Source of the DNA: Corynebacterium diphtheriae
Lineage (GTDB): Bacteria; Actinomycetota; Actinomycetes; Mycobacteriales; Mycobacteriaceae
NCBI RefSeq assembly: GCF_001457455.1
Contig: NZ_LN831026.1
Span: 744,001 to 808,000, forward strand
Length of the DNA stretch: 64,000 nucleotides
Direction of reading: 5' to 3'
The notes under the pieces are model-generated. The model saw nothing but the letters and a program-made list of their open reading frames with translations. It was not told the DNA's origin and searched no databases. The position numbers and the translations under genes were made by a program. Shown in pieces: positions 46,716-55,833 of the stretch; the stretch's first letter is position 1, and each line of letters opens with the position of its first letter.

Positions 46716-48530
46716 TCAACTAACTTGCTGGAGGATGCTTACGGAGAGAGGAGCGACCGTCCACGAGTTCGTTTCAATCTGTTTGTCCGTGGGGAACACA
46801 TGGTCGTCGAGAAGCACTGCGAAGTATCCCTCCGTGGGGATCGAGCGTGGTTGCGTTGAAAAGTTAATGGCGACTGTTGTTTGTTTCCCCACGGAGTAGG
46901 TGAGGAAGTCACCGCTCACGAGCGTTGCTTCGTAGAGCTCGTTGATGTCGTCGTATTCGGTGGGGAACAGCTCGGTGTGTGTTTTTCTGAAGTTGTTGAG
47001 GTCGCGAAGGAGTTGGACGCTGTGGGGGTGTTGTGCGGCGCGGTCGTAGTCGATGGCGTTGATGTGGTCGGGTGAGTTGTAGGAGTTTTCGGTGTTGTTT
47101 TTTGTGCGGGCGAATTCTTGTCCTGCGTGGATGAAGGTGATTCCGCAGGCGAGGTATTGGATGGTGGTGGCGAGTTGGCAGCGTCGGATGAGCTCGTCGT
47201 GAGGCGTGTTGGGTAGGAGGAGGTGGAGGCGGTCGTAGAGGGTGTGGTTGTCGTGGGCTTCGATGTAGTTGACGGTGTGATTGGCGCTGGTGAAGTTGAG
47301 TCCTGGGAGGTGTTGGGCGCCTTTGATGTTGTTGAAGAGGGTCCACATGTGTTTGGGGTTGTGGTCGCCGGTGAGTAGTCCGCGGGAGTTGGAGTGGAAT
47401 GTGCTTCCTTTGAGGGTGTCGCGGAGGGAGTCGTTGAAGTGGGCGATGCGTGGCATGTGGGCGGCGTTGTGTTGGTTGGCTGGGAGGATGTGTGGTGGGT
47501 GGTTGCCGAGGTTCCAGCCTTCGCCGAGGATGATGATGGAGGGGTCGATGGCGTCGAGGGCTGTGCGGATGGCGTTCATGGTGTCGACGTCGTGGATGCC
47601 CATGAGGTCGAATCGGAAGCCGTCGAGGCCGTATTCGGTGGCCCAGTGGGTGACGGAGTCGATGATGAATTTGCGCATCATGGGGTTTTCGGAGGCGGTT
47701 TCGTTGCCGCAGAAGGTGCCGTCGTGGAAGGCGCCGTCGTCGGTCATGCGGAAGTAGTGACCGGGGGCGGTGCGTTCGAGTGGGGAGGTGGTGGTGTCGT
47801 AGACGTGGTTGTAGACGACGTCCATGATGACGCGCAGGCCTGCGTCGTGAAGCGTGCGGATGGTGTGTTTGAGTTCGTCGATGCGCGTGAAGGGGTCGTT
47901 GGAGTTGCTGGAGTAGGAGCCTTCGGGCGCGTTGTAATTCATGGGGTCGTAGCCCCAGTTGTATTGGGCGTTGTAGCTAAGGTCGCCGGTTTCGTCGACG
48001 GAGCCGAAGTCGAAGATGGGCAGGAGCTGGATGTGGGTGACCCCGAGGCTCAGGATGTAGTCGAGGCCGCTGGGGTTGCCAGCGGTGGTGTGGGTGTCGC
48101 GTTCGGTGAGTCCTAGGAAGCGGCCTTTGTTGTGGATTCCGCTGTTGGGAGCGATGCTGAGGTCGCGTACGTGTGCTTCATAAATGATGGCGTCGGTGGG
48201 TTCGCTAAAGGACGGCATGCGGGGCACGGGATGAGATTGCGTGACGACGACCCCATGCGTTCCGTTCGCCGTGACCGCCCGAGCATAGGGGTCTACTGAT
48301 TCTATCGTTTCCCCACGGAGGGAAAGACGGTAACTATACCGTTGACCGTGGCGATCGCCCTTTAGTTTCGCCTCCCATGCCCCATCGCCGATGGGGTGCA
48401 TGCTCACGGTGTGGTTTTCGATGAGGAGGTCAGCGGTTGCGGCGTCGGGAGACCAGACTCGAAAACAGGTGTCCCCGTGGGGAGTGAGGAAGGCGCCGAG
48501 TTGGCCGGTGTAGGAGTTGGTTGTGGTCAT
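46716..48530 (-). CDS. pulA: Type I pullulanase (GH13), cytoplasmic
   Basis: 604 residues, no signal peptide. N-terminal CBM48-like domain (about 10-95), then the GH13 barrel with Y-N-W-G-Y-D-P, the type I pullulanase signature; nucleophile in D-G-F-R-F-D, acid in I-L-G-E-G-W, and I-E-A-H-D-N. It would debranch alpha-1,6 links in glycogen. Codon third positions are much richer in C than in neighbours, which leaves long antisense frames. Four dispersed words lie in or just before it, one forming its ribosome site (48547). Confidence 0.88.
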   Translation of the reverse strand: MTTTNSYTGQLGAFLTPHGDTCFRVWSPDAATADLLIENHTVSMHPIGDGAWEAKLKGDRHGQRYSYRLSLRGETIESVDPYARAVTANGTHGVVVTQSHPVPRMPSFSEPTDAIIYEAHVRDLSIAPNSGIHNKGRFLGLTERDTHTTAGNPSGLDYILSLGVTHIQLLPIFDFGSVDETGDLSYNAQYNWGYDPMNYNAPEGSYSSNSNDPFTRIDELKHTIRTLHDAGLRVIMDVVYNHVYDTTTSPLERTAPGHYFRMTDDGAFHDGTFCGNETASENPMMRKFIIDSVTHWATEYGLDGFRFDLMGIHDVDTMNAIRTALDAIDPSIIILGEGWNLGNHPPHILPANQHNAAHMPRIAHFNDSLRDTLKGSTFHSNSRGLLTGDHNPKHMWTLFNNIKGAQHLPGLNFTSANHTVNYIEAHDNHTLYDRLHLLLPNTPHDELIRRCQLATTIQYLACGITFIHAGQEFARTKNNTENSYNSPDHINAIDYDRAAQHPHSVQLLRDLNNFRKTHTELFPTEYDDINELYEATLVSGDFLTYSVGKQTTVAINFSTQPRSIPTEGYFAVLLDDHVFPTDKQIETNSWTVAPLSVSILQQVS

Positions 48531-48600
48531 GGTGGGGTTCTCCTTCCCGTGGGGAAACTGTGCAGTTGTTTATTGTCTCATGATGGGTGGGTAGAGTGAG

Positions 48601-48636
48601 AAAAATCCCGCGTGCGAGGTACTCGCGCGCGGGATT
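48601..48636 (-). terminator. Terminator of prs
   Basis: AATCCCGCG (48604-48612) pairs with CGCGGGATT (48628-48636); on the minus strand it is followed by UUUUU. It lies 18 bases past the prs stop. Confidence 0.85.
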
Positions 48637-48653
48637 GTGTGTTCCGTGAGAGG

Positions 48654-49634
48654 TTAAGCTTGGCCCTCGAAGAGGGTGGTCACAGAGCCGTTTTCGAAAA
48701 TTTCGTGGATGGTCTTTGCCAGCAGTGGTGCGATGGACAAGACGGTGAGGTTGTCCCAGCCTTCGGTGGACTGTGGCAGGGTGTCGGTGGTGATGACTTC
48801 CTTGGCGCCGCACTGGGAGAGGCGTTCGCGGGCTGGGCCGGAGAATACGCCGTGGGTGCAGGCGATGATGACGTCTTCGGCACCGGCGTCGCGAAGGACT
48901 CCGACTGCGCCGGCGATGGTTCCGCCGGTGTCGATCATGTCGTCGAGGAGGATGGCGGTCTTGCCGGCTACGTCGCCGACAACGCGGTTGGCGACGACTT
49001 CGTTGGCTACGTCGACGGAGCGGGTCTTGTGGACGAATGCCATGGGGGCATCGCCAAGGGTGTTAGCCCATTTTTCGGCGACCTTAACACGGCCTGCGTC
49101 TGGGGAGACGACAACGACGTTGTCGAGATCGTACTTGCCCTTGATATAGTCCGTGAGGATTGGCATCGCGTGCATGTGGTCGACTGGACCGTCGAAGAAG
49201 CCTTGGATCTGGTCAGTGTGCAGGTCGACGGAGACGATGCGGTCAGCGCCGGCGGTGCGGAGCAAATCTGCGACGAGGCGAGCGGAGATGGGCTCGCGGC
49301 CGCGGTGCTTCTTGTCCTGACGTGCGTAAGGGTAGAACGGCAGGATTGCGGTGATGCGCTTGGCGGATCCACGCTTGAGGGCGTCGATCATGATGAGCTG
49401 CTCCATCAGCCACTTGTTGAGTGGCTGGGTGTGTGACTGGAGGACGAATGCGTCGCAGCCACGGACGGACTCTTCGAAGCGGACGAAGATTTCACCGTTG
49501 GCAAAGTCGCGTGCGGTGGTGGGGGTGATTTCTACGCCCAGTTCCTTTGCGACGGCGTCGGCAAGCTCTGGGTGGGCGCGACCAGTTAATACCATCAAAT
49601 TCTTCTGGTTCGCGGTCCAGTTGTGCGAAGTCAT
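48654..49634 (-). CDS. prs: Ribose-phosphate pyrophosphokinase
   Basis: 326 residues. F-A-N-G-E-I-F-V-R-F near 43-52, Y-A-R-Q-D-K-K-H-R-G-R-E-P-I-S near 103-117, and the PRPP loop L-D-D-M-I-D-T-G-G-T near 220 are the class I PRPP synthetase signatures. It makes PRPP from ribose-5-phosphate and ATP. It follows glmU by eight bases; the glmU-prs pair is conserved in actinobacteria. Confidence 0.96.
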   Translation of the reverse strand: MTSHNWTANQKNLMVLTGRAHPELADAVAKELGVEITPTTARDFANGEIFVRFEESVRGCDAFVLQSHTQPLNKWLMEQLIMIDALKRGSAKRITAILPFYPYARQDKKHRGREPISARLVADLLRTAGADRIVSVDLHTDQIQGFFDGPVDHMHAMPILTDYIKGKYDLDNVVVVSPDAGRVKVAEKWANTLGDAPMAFVHKTRSVDVANEVVANRVVGDVAGKTAILLDDMIDTGGTIAGAVGVLRDAGAEDVIIACTHGVFSGPARERLSQCGAKEVITTDTLPQSTEGWDNLTVLSIAPLLAKTIHEIFENGSVTTLFEGQA

Positions 49635-49642
49635 GTTTTCGC

Positions 49643-51097
49643 TTAACCTTCCTTGGTTTCGTGGGCATGTGCCTGACGGGCGGCATCGGCAGCTGGAGTG
49701 CCGGGGCGGTTTTTTTCCACCCAGCCTTCAATGTTGCGTTGTTTGCCGCCGGAGACGACGAGTGCTCCCGCGGGAACATCCTCTTTAATTACTGTACCTG
49801 CTCCAGAGTATGCGCCGTCGCCCACGGTGACTGGAGCGATAAACATGGTGTCGGAGCCGGTGCGTACATGGGAGCCAATCGTGGTGTGATGCTTGTTCAC
49901 ACCGTCGTAGTTTACGAAGACGCTGGAGGCACCAATGTTGGACTCTTCACCTACCGTGGCATCGCCAATGTAGGTCAGGTGTGGCACTTTGGAACCGCGT
50001 CCAATCTGGGCATTCTTGGCTTCGACGAAGCCACCGAGTTTGCCGTTTTCGCCCACAACGGTCCCAGGACGGATGTAGGTGAAGGGGCCAATGTTGGCGT
50101 GGGCGCCGATGCGTGAATCGAATCCGTGGGTGCGAATCACATGTGCGTCTTCGTCAATGACCATGTTGGTCAAGGTGGTGTCGGGGCCAAGCACACAGTT
50201 ATCCGCGATGCTGGTATTCCCCAAAAGTTGGGTCCCCGGATGGATGATAACGTCGCGTCCGATGGTGACTTCGGAGTCGATCCACGTGGTGTCGGGATCG
50301 ACGATGGTGGCACCGTTACGCATGGCATCTTCGACGAGACGCTGATTCAGGATTTTTCCTGCTTGGGCGAGCTGAACGCGATCGTTGACTCCGGCGAGTT
50401 CACGGTGATCGTGTGCGCGGTATGCGCGAACGGGGTGGCCTTCGGTGCGTGCGATGCTTAAAACATCGGTGAGGTAGAGCTCGCCTTGGGCGTTGTTGGA
50501 ATCCAGTTTGCCGAGGCTGGATCGCAAAATGGCGGCATCGAAAGCAAAAACACCAGAGTTGACTTCGGTGATCTTGAGGGTTTCTTCATCACCGTCTTTT
50601 TGCTCAACAATGGCGGTGACTTCTCCTTCTTCGTTGCGTACGATGCGGCCATAGCCGGTGGGATCGCTCAGCGACATGGTGAGCACGGTGACGGCCGTGG
50701 GGACGGCGGTGTGGGCGTCGACAAGCGAGCGAAGCGTTTCTGATCGCAACAATGGAACATCGCCGTTAGTGACCACGACAGTGCCTTCGAAGCCTTCGAG
50801 TTCGTGCATCGCGCATTGAACCGCATGGCCAGTGCCGTTTTGTTGCTCTTGGACCGCTACGGAGATTTCGCAGCCCACGGTGGCGGCAACGGCCTCGACC
50901 TCGGGGCGGACTTGCTCACGACGATGTCCGATAACTGCCACGATGCGCTGTGGGCTTAATCCTGCTGCTGCGTGCAGGGAATGCGCCAGCAGCGAACGGC
51001 CACCGATCGAGTGCAAAGTTTTTTGTTTTGCGGATTTCATTCGGGTGCCAGCTCCGGCCGCTAACACGATCACTGCGCTGGAATGAGGATTGCTCAC
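49643..51097 (-). CDS. glmU: Bifunctional GlmU (GlcNAc-1-P uridyltransferase / GlcN-1-P acetyltransferase)
   Basis: 484 residues from GTG 51097, which has AAGGAG ten bases upstream; ATG 51106 is too close to the site. Uridyltransferase domain starts V-L-A-A-G-A-G-T-R-M-K-S; the left-handed helix domain has many hexapeptide repeats (I-G-x-x-x-x). C-terminal G-A-L-V-V-S-G-G-K-Q-R. It makes UDP-GlcNAc for peptidoglycan. Ends with an acidic/basic tail. Confidence 0.95.
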   Translation of the reverse strand: MSNPHSSAVIVLAAGAGTRMKSAKQKTLHSIGGRSLLAHSLHAAAGLSPQRIVAVIGHRREQVRPEVEAVAATVGCEISVAVQEQQNGTGHAVQCAMHELEGFEGTVVVTNGDVPLLRSETLRSLVDAHTAVPTAVTVLTMSLSDPTGYGRIVRNEEGEVTAIVEQKDGDEETLKITEVNSGVFAFDAAILRSSLGKLDSNNAQGELYLTDVLSIARTEGHPVRAYRAHDHRELAGVNDRVQLAQAGKILNQRLVEDAMRNGATIVDPDTTWIDSEVTIGRDVIIHPGTQLLGNTSIADNCVLGPDTTLTNMVIDEDAHVIRTHGFDSRIGAHANIGPFTYIRPGTVVGENGKLGGFVEAKNAQIGRGSKVPHLTYIGDATVGEESNIGASSVFVNYDGVNKHHTTIGSHVRTGSDTMFIAPVTVGDGAYSGAGTVIKEDVPAGALVVSGGKQRNIEGWVEKNRPGTPAADAARQAHAHETKEG

Positions 51098-51182
51098 AGG
51101 TGACATACTCCTTGGAGAGGCAAAGTCTGGTGGCTGTCTATTCCATCGCCACCGCGTCTGATAATTAGTGTGCCGTACTAGC

Positions 51183-52079
51183 TTATAGCGATGACTCAGT
51201 GCACGAAAGCTCACGCGCCACTGCAACCAATTGTGCGGCAGTAGGAGGAAGGGCTCGTGGCCCTGACCACACAGCAGTCAGGGGACGGGTGAGGTCGATT
51301 CCCTCCGTGGGGATTCGTTTAAGTGATCCTGCAGCTAGATCGTCTTTGACTACCGTATGCGATAAAACTGTTGGAGCTGATCCGGAAAGGACAGCGGATC
51401 GAACCGCAGCATTTGATGACACTTCTAATTTGATCAGCGGCGGTTGTCCCAAGGCGCGTTCGAGACAGATGCGTGTACCTGATCCTTTTTCGCGGGTGAT
51501 GAGTGCGGTGGTAGATAGATCGGTGATGGTGACGTGGTCGAGCTGTGTCATGGGGTGATCGGGTGTGCACACCACGATGAGCTCGTCGTGGGCAACCACA
51601 CTGTGATGGATTCCGGCGCTAAATTCTGGGGCTTCGATAAATCCGAGGTCCCATTGGCGGCGGTGGATGCCAGCGACTACTTCTGAACTATTGGTGGTGG
51701 TTAGTGCTAGTACTGAGCCTTCCCAAACATGAAGCCAGTGTGGGAGTAGGTGATCGGCGATGGTGTTGCTGGCAGCGATTCGTAGCCCCACGGGGGAGTC
51801 ACCGAGGTTTCGAGAGGCGGCTTCGAGGTCGTGGTAGCCGCGGATGATGGTGCGTGCGTGTTGGACCACGATTTGTCCGGCTGCGTTGAGGGTGGTGCCT
51901 TGGGGGCCGCGGTCGAGGAGTTGGGCTCCGAGGCGATGTTCGGCACGGCTGAGGGATCGGCTGGCATTTGCTTGCGACGTGCCCACGATGTCCGCAGCGG
52001 CGCTCACGCTGCCGTATTCGTCGACTGCGATGAGTAGTGCGAGAGCTGTGGGCTCGACAAAAGTTTTCACATTGGCCAC
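51183..52079 (-). CDS. LysR-family transcriptional regulator
   Basis: 298 residues. N-terminal winged helix G-S-V-S-A-A-A-D-I-V-G-T-S-Q-A-N-A-S-R (about 24-42), then a periplasmic-binding-protein-like effector domain. It is divergent from the TDT transporter gene across 87 bases, the normal layout of a LysR regulator and its target. The effector is unknown; regulators next to TDT genes often respond to sulfite or organic acids. Confidence 0.9.
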   Translation of the reverse strand: MANVKTFVEPTALALLIAVDEYGSVSAAADIVGTSQANASRSLSRAEHRLGAQLLDRGPQGTTLNAAGQIVVQHARTIIRGYHDLEAASRNLGDSPVGLRIAASNTIADHLLPHWLHVWEGSVLALTTTNSSEVVAGIHRRQWDLGFIEAPEFSAGIHHSVVAHDELIVVCTPDHPMTQLDHVTITDLSTTALITREKGSGTRICLERALGQPPLIKLEVSSNAAVRSAVLSGSAPTVLSHTVVKDDLAAGSLKRIPTEGIDLTRPLTAVWSGPRALPPTAAQLVAVARELSCTESSL

Positions 52080-52127
52080 TCTACCAATGGCTATATCCGG
52101 TGCACATGGGGGAGTGAATAACGTGTG

Positions 52128-52160
52128 TTACCACTGTCGTATCAATGCGTGCCACAGTAA
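52128..52160. promoter_or_regulatory. Candidate LysR operator
   Basis: TTACCACTGT (52128-52137) and ACAGTAA (52154-52160) form an interrupted dyad in the LysR/TDT intergenic gap, just before the transporter start. Imperfect, by eye. Confidence 0.35.
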
Positions 52161-52166
52161 TGATTC

Positions 52167-53243
52167 GTGAATAATAACCCGCTTGATTCTTCTTCTCAGC
52201 CACAACATCTTCCACTGCCTGGGCCTGGTCCCGTGTGGTTCCCCTCGGTGATGGGTACGGGCATTTTGGCGAACTTGTTGCAGATTCACGCTGAACGTCT
52301 GCCTGGTGCACATGATCTGGCTTTGGCAATCCTCATCGTGGCGTGGGCATTGCTGTTATTTTTAAGCGTTGGTTTTATTGTTCGTGTGATGCGGGATCCG
52401 CAGGTTTTTACGGCTTCGGTTCGTGCGATGACGGCGCTACCGTTTTGGTCCACAGTGTCGATGGGCTATTTGTCTGTGGGGTCGGCGTCCACAGTGGTCA
52501 TTCCGTCATATTTGCCGCAGTGGCACGATTCGATTTGGGTAGTAAATACGTGGATGTGGGTGTTTGGAACTGTCGTCGGCGTATCTACGGCGCTAGTTTT
52601 TGCGTTCCGACTTATTGGAGTAGATCGTGGTGATCCCACGACTGTGTGGGGGCTGGCAGTAGTGGCGCCGATGGTGTCGTCGACTACTGGCGCTAATTTG
52701 GCTGCGCACGTTCCCCACGGGGTGGTGTTGTGGCTGCAGGTGGCCTCGGCGGCGTGTTTCTTCTTGTCGTTTTATGCGGGTGCTGTGATTTTCTCGTGTG
52801 TGTATCACCACTTTTGGCGAGTTGCTACGATCCCTGTTGCTGCTTCGGCATCAGCATGGATTCCGCTGGGCATGGTAGGCCAGTCGACTGCGGCTGCTCA
52901 GGCGATGGCGTTGCAAGCAGAACACGTCCTTGTTCAGGGGTTTGGGCAGTCGGTTCATCAGATTGCGCACACCTATGGCTGGATTATGGTTGTCGTAGGT
53001 ATTCCCATGGTGGCGTGGGCGTGTGCGATTACGCTTCGCGGTTTTCGTAAGCGTATGCCGTTTAGCCCTGGTTGGTGGGCGTTGACGTTCCCCATCGGTA
53101 CTTTGGCGTTGGGGGCTACGTTGCTTGGTGCGGGTACTCAGATTCAACCCTTGGTGTGGCTGGGTGCGGTGGGGACGTTGTGCCTTGTGGGGACGGTGAC
53201 GTTGTGCTTGGTGGCGTCGGCACGCGCGGTGCTGCGTGGGTAG
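52167..53243 (+). CDS. TDT-family transporter (TehA/Ssu1-like)
   Basis: 358 residues from GTG 52167, ten predicted helices. G-P-G-P-V-W-F-P-S-V-M-G-T-G-I-L-A-N near residue 20 is a TDT landmark, and the internal repeat of helix pairs is visible. Family members export sulfite, malate or tellurite. The divergent LysR gene is its likely regulator. The next gene (2-hydroxyacid dehydrogenase) starts 24 bases after it, suggesting a shared transcript and an organic-acid theme, but that is inference. Confidence 0.82.
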   Translation: MNNNPLDSSSQPQHLPLPGPGPVWFPSVMGTGILANLLQIHAERLPGAHDLALAILIVAWALLLFLSVGFIVRVMRDPQVFTASVRAMTALPFWSTVSMGYLSVGSASTVVIPSYLPQWHDSIWVVNTWMWVFGTVVGVSTALVFAFRLIGVDRGDPTTVWGLAVVAPMVSSTTGANLAAHVPHGVVLWLQVASAACFFLSFYAGAVIFSCVYHHFWRVATIPVAASASAWIPLGMVGQSTAAAQAMALQAEHVLVQGFGQSVHQIAHTYGWIMVVVGIPMVAWACAITLRGFRKRMPFSPGWWALTFPIGTLALGATLLGAGTQIQPLVWLGAVGTLCLVGTVTLCLVASARAVLRG

Positions 53244-53267
53244 CTGATCTCCGTATGATGGGGGCTT

Positions 53268-54197
53268 GTGAAGTACTTTATGGGTCCACATGTATGGCAG
53301 CGCACGATTGCTGATCTTGAAGCGCTGGGGCATCAGCGCGTCGATACGCTTGAGCATGCTGAGGCTTACATCAATACGGAGTCGCGTCCGCTGCGGATCC
53401 CTACAATCCCAGATTCAGTTAGTTTTGTGCAGCATTGTTTTACAGGCGTTAATCAGCTTATCGACGCCCATGTGATCACCGATACTGGGGTTCGCTGGGC
53501 AAATATGGCTGGTGGCTTTGCACAACCGGTTGCTGAATCCGCCTTGGGGCTTATGCTTTCGCAGGCACATCACCATAAGGCTTTTGCGCTTGCAGGAACG
53601 TGGCGGGTAGCCCGCGATCTTGATCGAAGCCAGCAGTGGCTACATTCGGTAGGGGAGCCGCGTTGCGTGGTGATCTTTGGTGCGGGCGGAATCGCTAAAG
53701 AACTGATCCGTCTCTTAGAACCTTTTGGCATGCATGTGATTGCGGTGAACCGTTCTGGTCGCAGCGTGGCGGGTGCTGATGAAACCTTCGCTATGAAAGA
53801 TGCGCATGCGCTCTGGTCGCGTGGGGATTTTATTGTCAATATTTTGCCGCTTACCCAAGAAACCAAAGGGCTAGTTGATCGCGATGTGTTTGCACAGATG
53901 AAGCCTTCTGCGATCTTTATCAACGTAGGCCGTGGTGCCACTGTTGTAACCGACGACCTTGTCGATGCCCTCCAACGAGGCGTTATCGCTGGTGCTGGCT
54001 TAGAAGTGGTCGACCCCGAGCCGTTACCAGATTCTCACGCGTTACACAGCATGCCGAACTGTACGATCACTCCGCATATGGCAGCTTCTGATCATGTAGC
54101 CGAACTTCATGTGGCGCGGATTTTTGATGCGAATGCCCAAGCTTTTACCCGTGGGGAAACGATGCCAACGGAGGTGAATCCGCACTTAGGTTATTAG
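53268..54197 (+). CDS. D-isomer-specific 2-hydroxyacid dehydrogenase family protein
   Basis: 309 residues from GTG 53268. NAD-binding G-A-G-G-I-A-K-E in the middle (about 134-141), then N-V-G-R-G-A (catalytic Arg) and T-P-H-M-A-A-S (catalytic His) near the C-terminus. The N-terminal catalytic half is short. Substrate unknown; placement after the TDT transporter may point to a hydroxy- or keto-acid. One dispersed word near the 3' end (54149) codes T-R-G-E-T. Confidence 0.85.
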   Translation: MKYFMGPHVWQRTIADLEALGHQRVDTLEHAEAYINTESRPLRIPTIPDSVSFVQHCFTGVNQLIDAHVITDTGVRWANMAGGFAQPVAESALGLMLSQAHHHKAFALAGTWRVARDLDRSQQWLHSVGEPRCVVIFGAGGIAKELIRLLEPFGMHVIAVNRSGRSVAGADETFAMKDAHALWSRGDFIVNILPLTQETKGLVDRDVFAQMKPSAIFINVGRGATVVTDDLVDALQRGVIAGAGLEVVDPEPLPDSHALHSMPNCTITPHMAASDHVAELHVARIFDANAQAFTRGETMPTEVNPHLGY

Positions 54198-54222
54198 GCG
54201 CAGGTGTGTACGGTTAACTCTT

Positions 54223-55833
54223 ATGCAATGGCGTCTTTTTACTCGGCCGAATCAGGTTCCTCCACGCATGGTGACGTGGTCGTGGCTTGCGCCGGCCACT
54301 CCCTCGGTTAGTCGTGACTGTTTGCCACCTCGTGGATGGGGTTCGGGGCCGAAGGCAGCATGGTCAATATTGTGGATGTACCCGTGGGTGAGTATCTACA
54401 CGGTTGCAGTGATGATCGCTTCATCGCTGGCGTCGGTGGGAGTGTCGGCGGTGATAGGCCGCGCGGTTGACGGCACGCTAGGCAGTGGAACGCTTGCCGA
54501 CGCTCTAGCTCCGATGGCTGGTGTCGCAGCATTTTTATGGATGGTGTACCTGTGTCAGTCCACCGCTGATGCAGTGACTGAGATCGCTATTCAGCGCGGT
54601 GTTCACCATGTGCGTTTCGCGCTGGTGCGACGTCTTTCTACCTCTCATCCGAGCGATCTCACCCCAGGTCAGCTGTTAAATACCGTGGACGAGGATGTCC
54701 AACAGTTGGTCAGCGTGAAGCAGAATTTCAGTTTTCCCGTGGCCATGTTTGCCTATCTTTTGGGCACCGTGGTGGCCATTGCGCAGTTTTCGCTTCCACT
54801 GGGCGCGGCCGTGCTAGGAGGTGGCGTGGCCACGGCGGCAGTGTCTTATTTCACGGGTAAGGCGATTACAAAAGTTTCTGGTCAGCGGCGCAATATGGAG
54901 TCCGAGTCGGTGTCGTTGGCTACAGATTTAGCCCAAGGTGGGCGCGTGGTTCGAGGTCTGGGCGCGGTCGATGCTAGTGAACAGCGTTTCGACGCTGCCA
55001 CTGCGGCCGCGTTGGCGGTCATGCTTCAAGACGCGAAGGTGTCTTCCATTACCACCTTGATTCGCCAAATGATCCCGATGATTTTTACTCTCGCGGTGCT
55101 GTCCTACGGCGGATGGCTCACGATGCATGGGGACATTTCTTCGGGACAGTTCCTCACAGTAACGCTGCTTGCCGTTCCAGCACTTTCGATTACGGGATAT
55201 TCGTTGGGATTTCTTACCGACTTCTGGGCACGCGCGGTTGCCAGCGGACGTCGTATTAACAAGCTGTCGGAGCAACTGGCCCAACCTCGCCACGGGGAAG
55301 CACAGCGCAGTATCCACGTTGACTCTGGACTCACAGTTTGGGCGCCTACGACTCCTCGTGCACGAGAAACAGTGCACGAACTTACGGAACACCTCGTCCA
55401 GCACCGTGGAGCTATTGCTGCACCGCACGCTGTCAGTGTTTTCCAAGGCACGCTTACCGACAACATCGATCCGTTACAGCAGCTTTCGTCTGAAGAAATA
55501 GAGCAGGTGATTGAGGCTAGTTGTAGTACCGATGTAGTGAAACGCCTTGGTGGCGTTCCCCACGGGGGAGTGCCGAGTGCCCTTATCGGAGAATCCGGCC
55601 TCAACTTGTCTGGCGGCCAACGCCAACGTGTCGCCCTAGCGCGGGTATTGGGGATGAATCCAGAGATTTTGATTCTGGATGAGCCCACAACGGGGCTCGA
55701 TGCTGTGACTCTTGATCGCGTGACGGCACATGTGAAGGAGTTTCGTCAAGGAAAGACCACGATTGTGATTACGACTTCGCGGGCGTGGGCAGCGGTGGCT
55801 GACACGGTTATTGATGATAAGGAGCTGGCATAA
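54223..55833 (+). CDS. ABC exporter subunit with degenerate ATPase domain lacking Walker A
   Basis: 536 residues. Six membrane helices (about 50-345), then a shortened nucleotide-binding domain. From the first strand (L-T-V-W-A-P, 370) to the Q-loop (V-S-V-F-Q-G-T, 404-410) is about 35 residues instead of some 75, and no G-x-x-G-x-G-K is found. L-S-G-G-Q (462-466) and L-D-E-P-T (485-489) are intact, but the H-loop is T-T-S-R. It directly abuts the partner gene, so a heterodimer is expected. No frameshift is visible: the frame is open end to end, so the shortening looks evolved. Confidence 0.85.
   Translation: MQWRLFTRPNQVPPRMVTWSWLAPATPSVSRDCLPPRGWGSGPKAAWSILWMYPWVSIYTVAVMIASSLASVGVSAVIGRAVDGTLGSGTLADALAPMAGVAAFLWMVYLCQSTADAVTEIAIQRGVHHVRFALVRRLSTSHPSDLTPGQLLNTVDEDVQQLVSVKQNFSFPVAMFAYLLGTVVAIAQFSLPLGAAVLGGGVATAAVSYFTGKAITKVSGQRRNMESESVSLATDLAQGGRVVRGLGAVDASEQRFDAATAAALAVMLQDAKVSSITTLIRQMIPMIFTLAVLSYGGWLTMHGDISSGQFLTVTLLAVPALSITGYSLGFLTDFWARAVASGRRINKLSEQLAQPRHGEAQRSIHVDSGLTVWAPTTPRARETVHELTEHLVQHRGAIAAPHAVSVFQGTLTDNIDPLQQLSSEEIEQVIEASCSTDVVKRLGGVPHGGVPSALIGESGLNLSGGQRQRVALARVLGMNPEILILDEPTTGLDAVTLDRVTAHVKEFRQGKTTIVITTSRAWAAVADTVIDDKELA

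Noticed and set aside
45748..46899. Plus-strand frame of 383 codons antisense to pth and rplY
   Set aside because: Covers two certain genes on the other strand and their gap; low-complexity product.
47394..48116. Plus-strand open frame of 240 codons antisense to pulA
   Set aside because: It mirrors the C-rich codon use of pulA; translation is a monotonous V/G/A/D mix and there is no ribosome site.
48612..49436. Plus-strand frame of 274 codons antisense to prs
   Set aside because: Shadow of prs, which has all family motifs.
54223..55833. Frameshifted pseudogene (missing Walker A)
   Set aside because: The frame is open throughout and other motifs are intact; the partner has a matching loss, so it looks functional.
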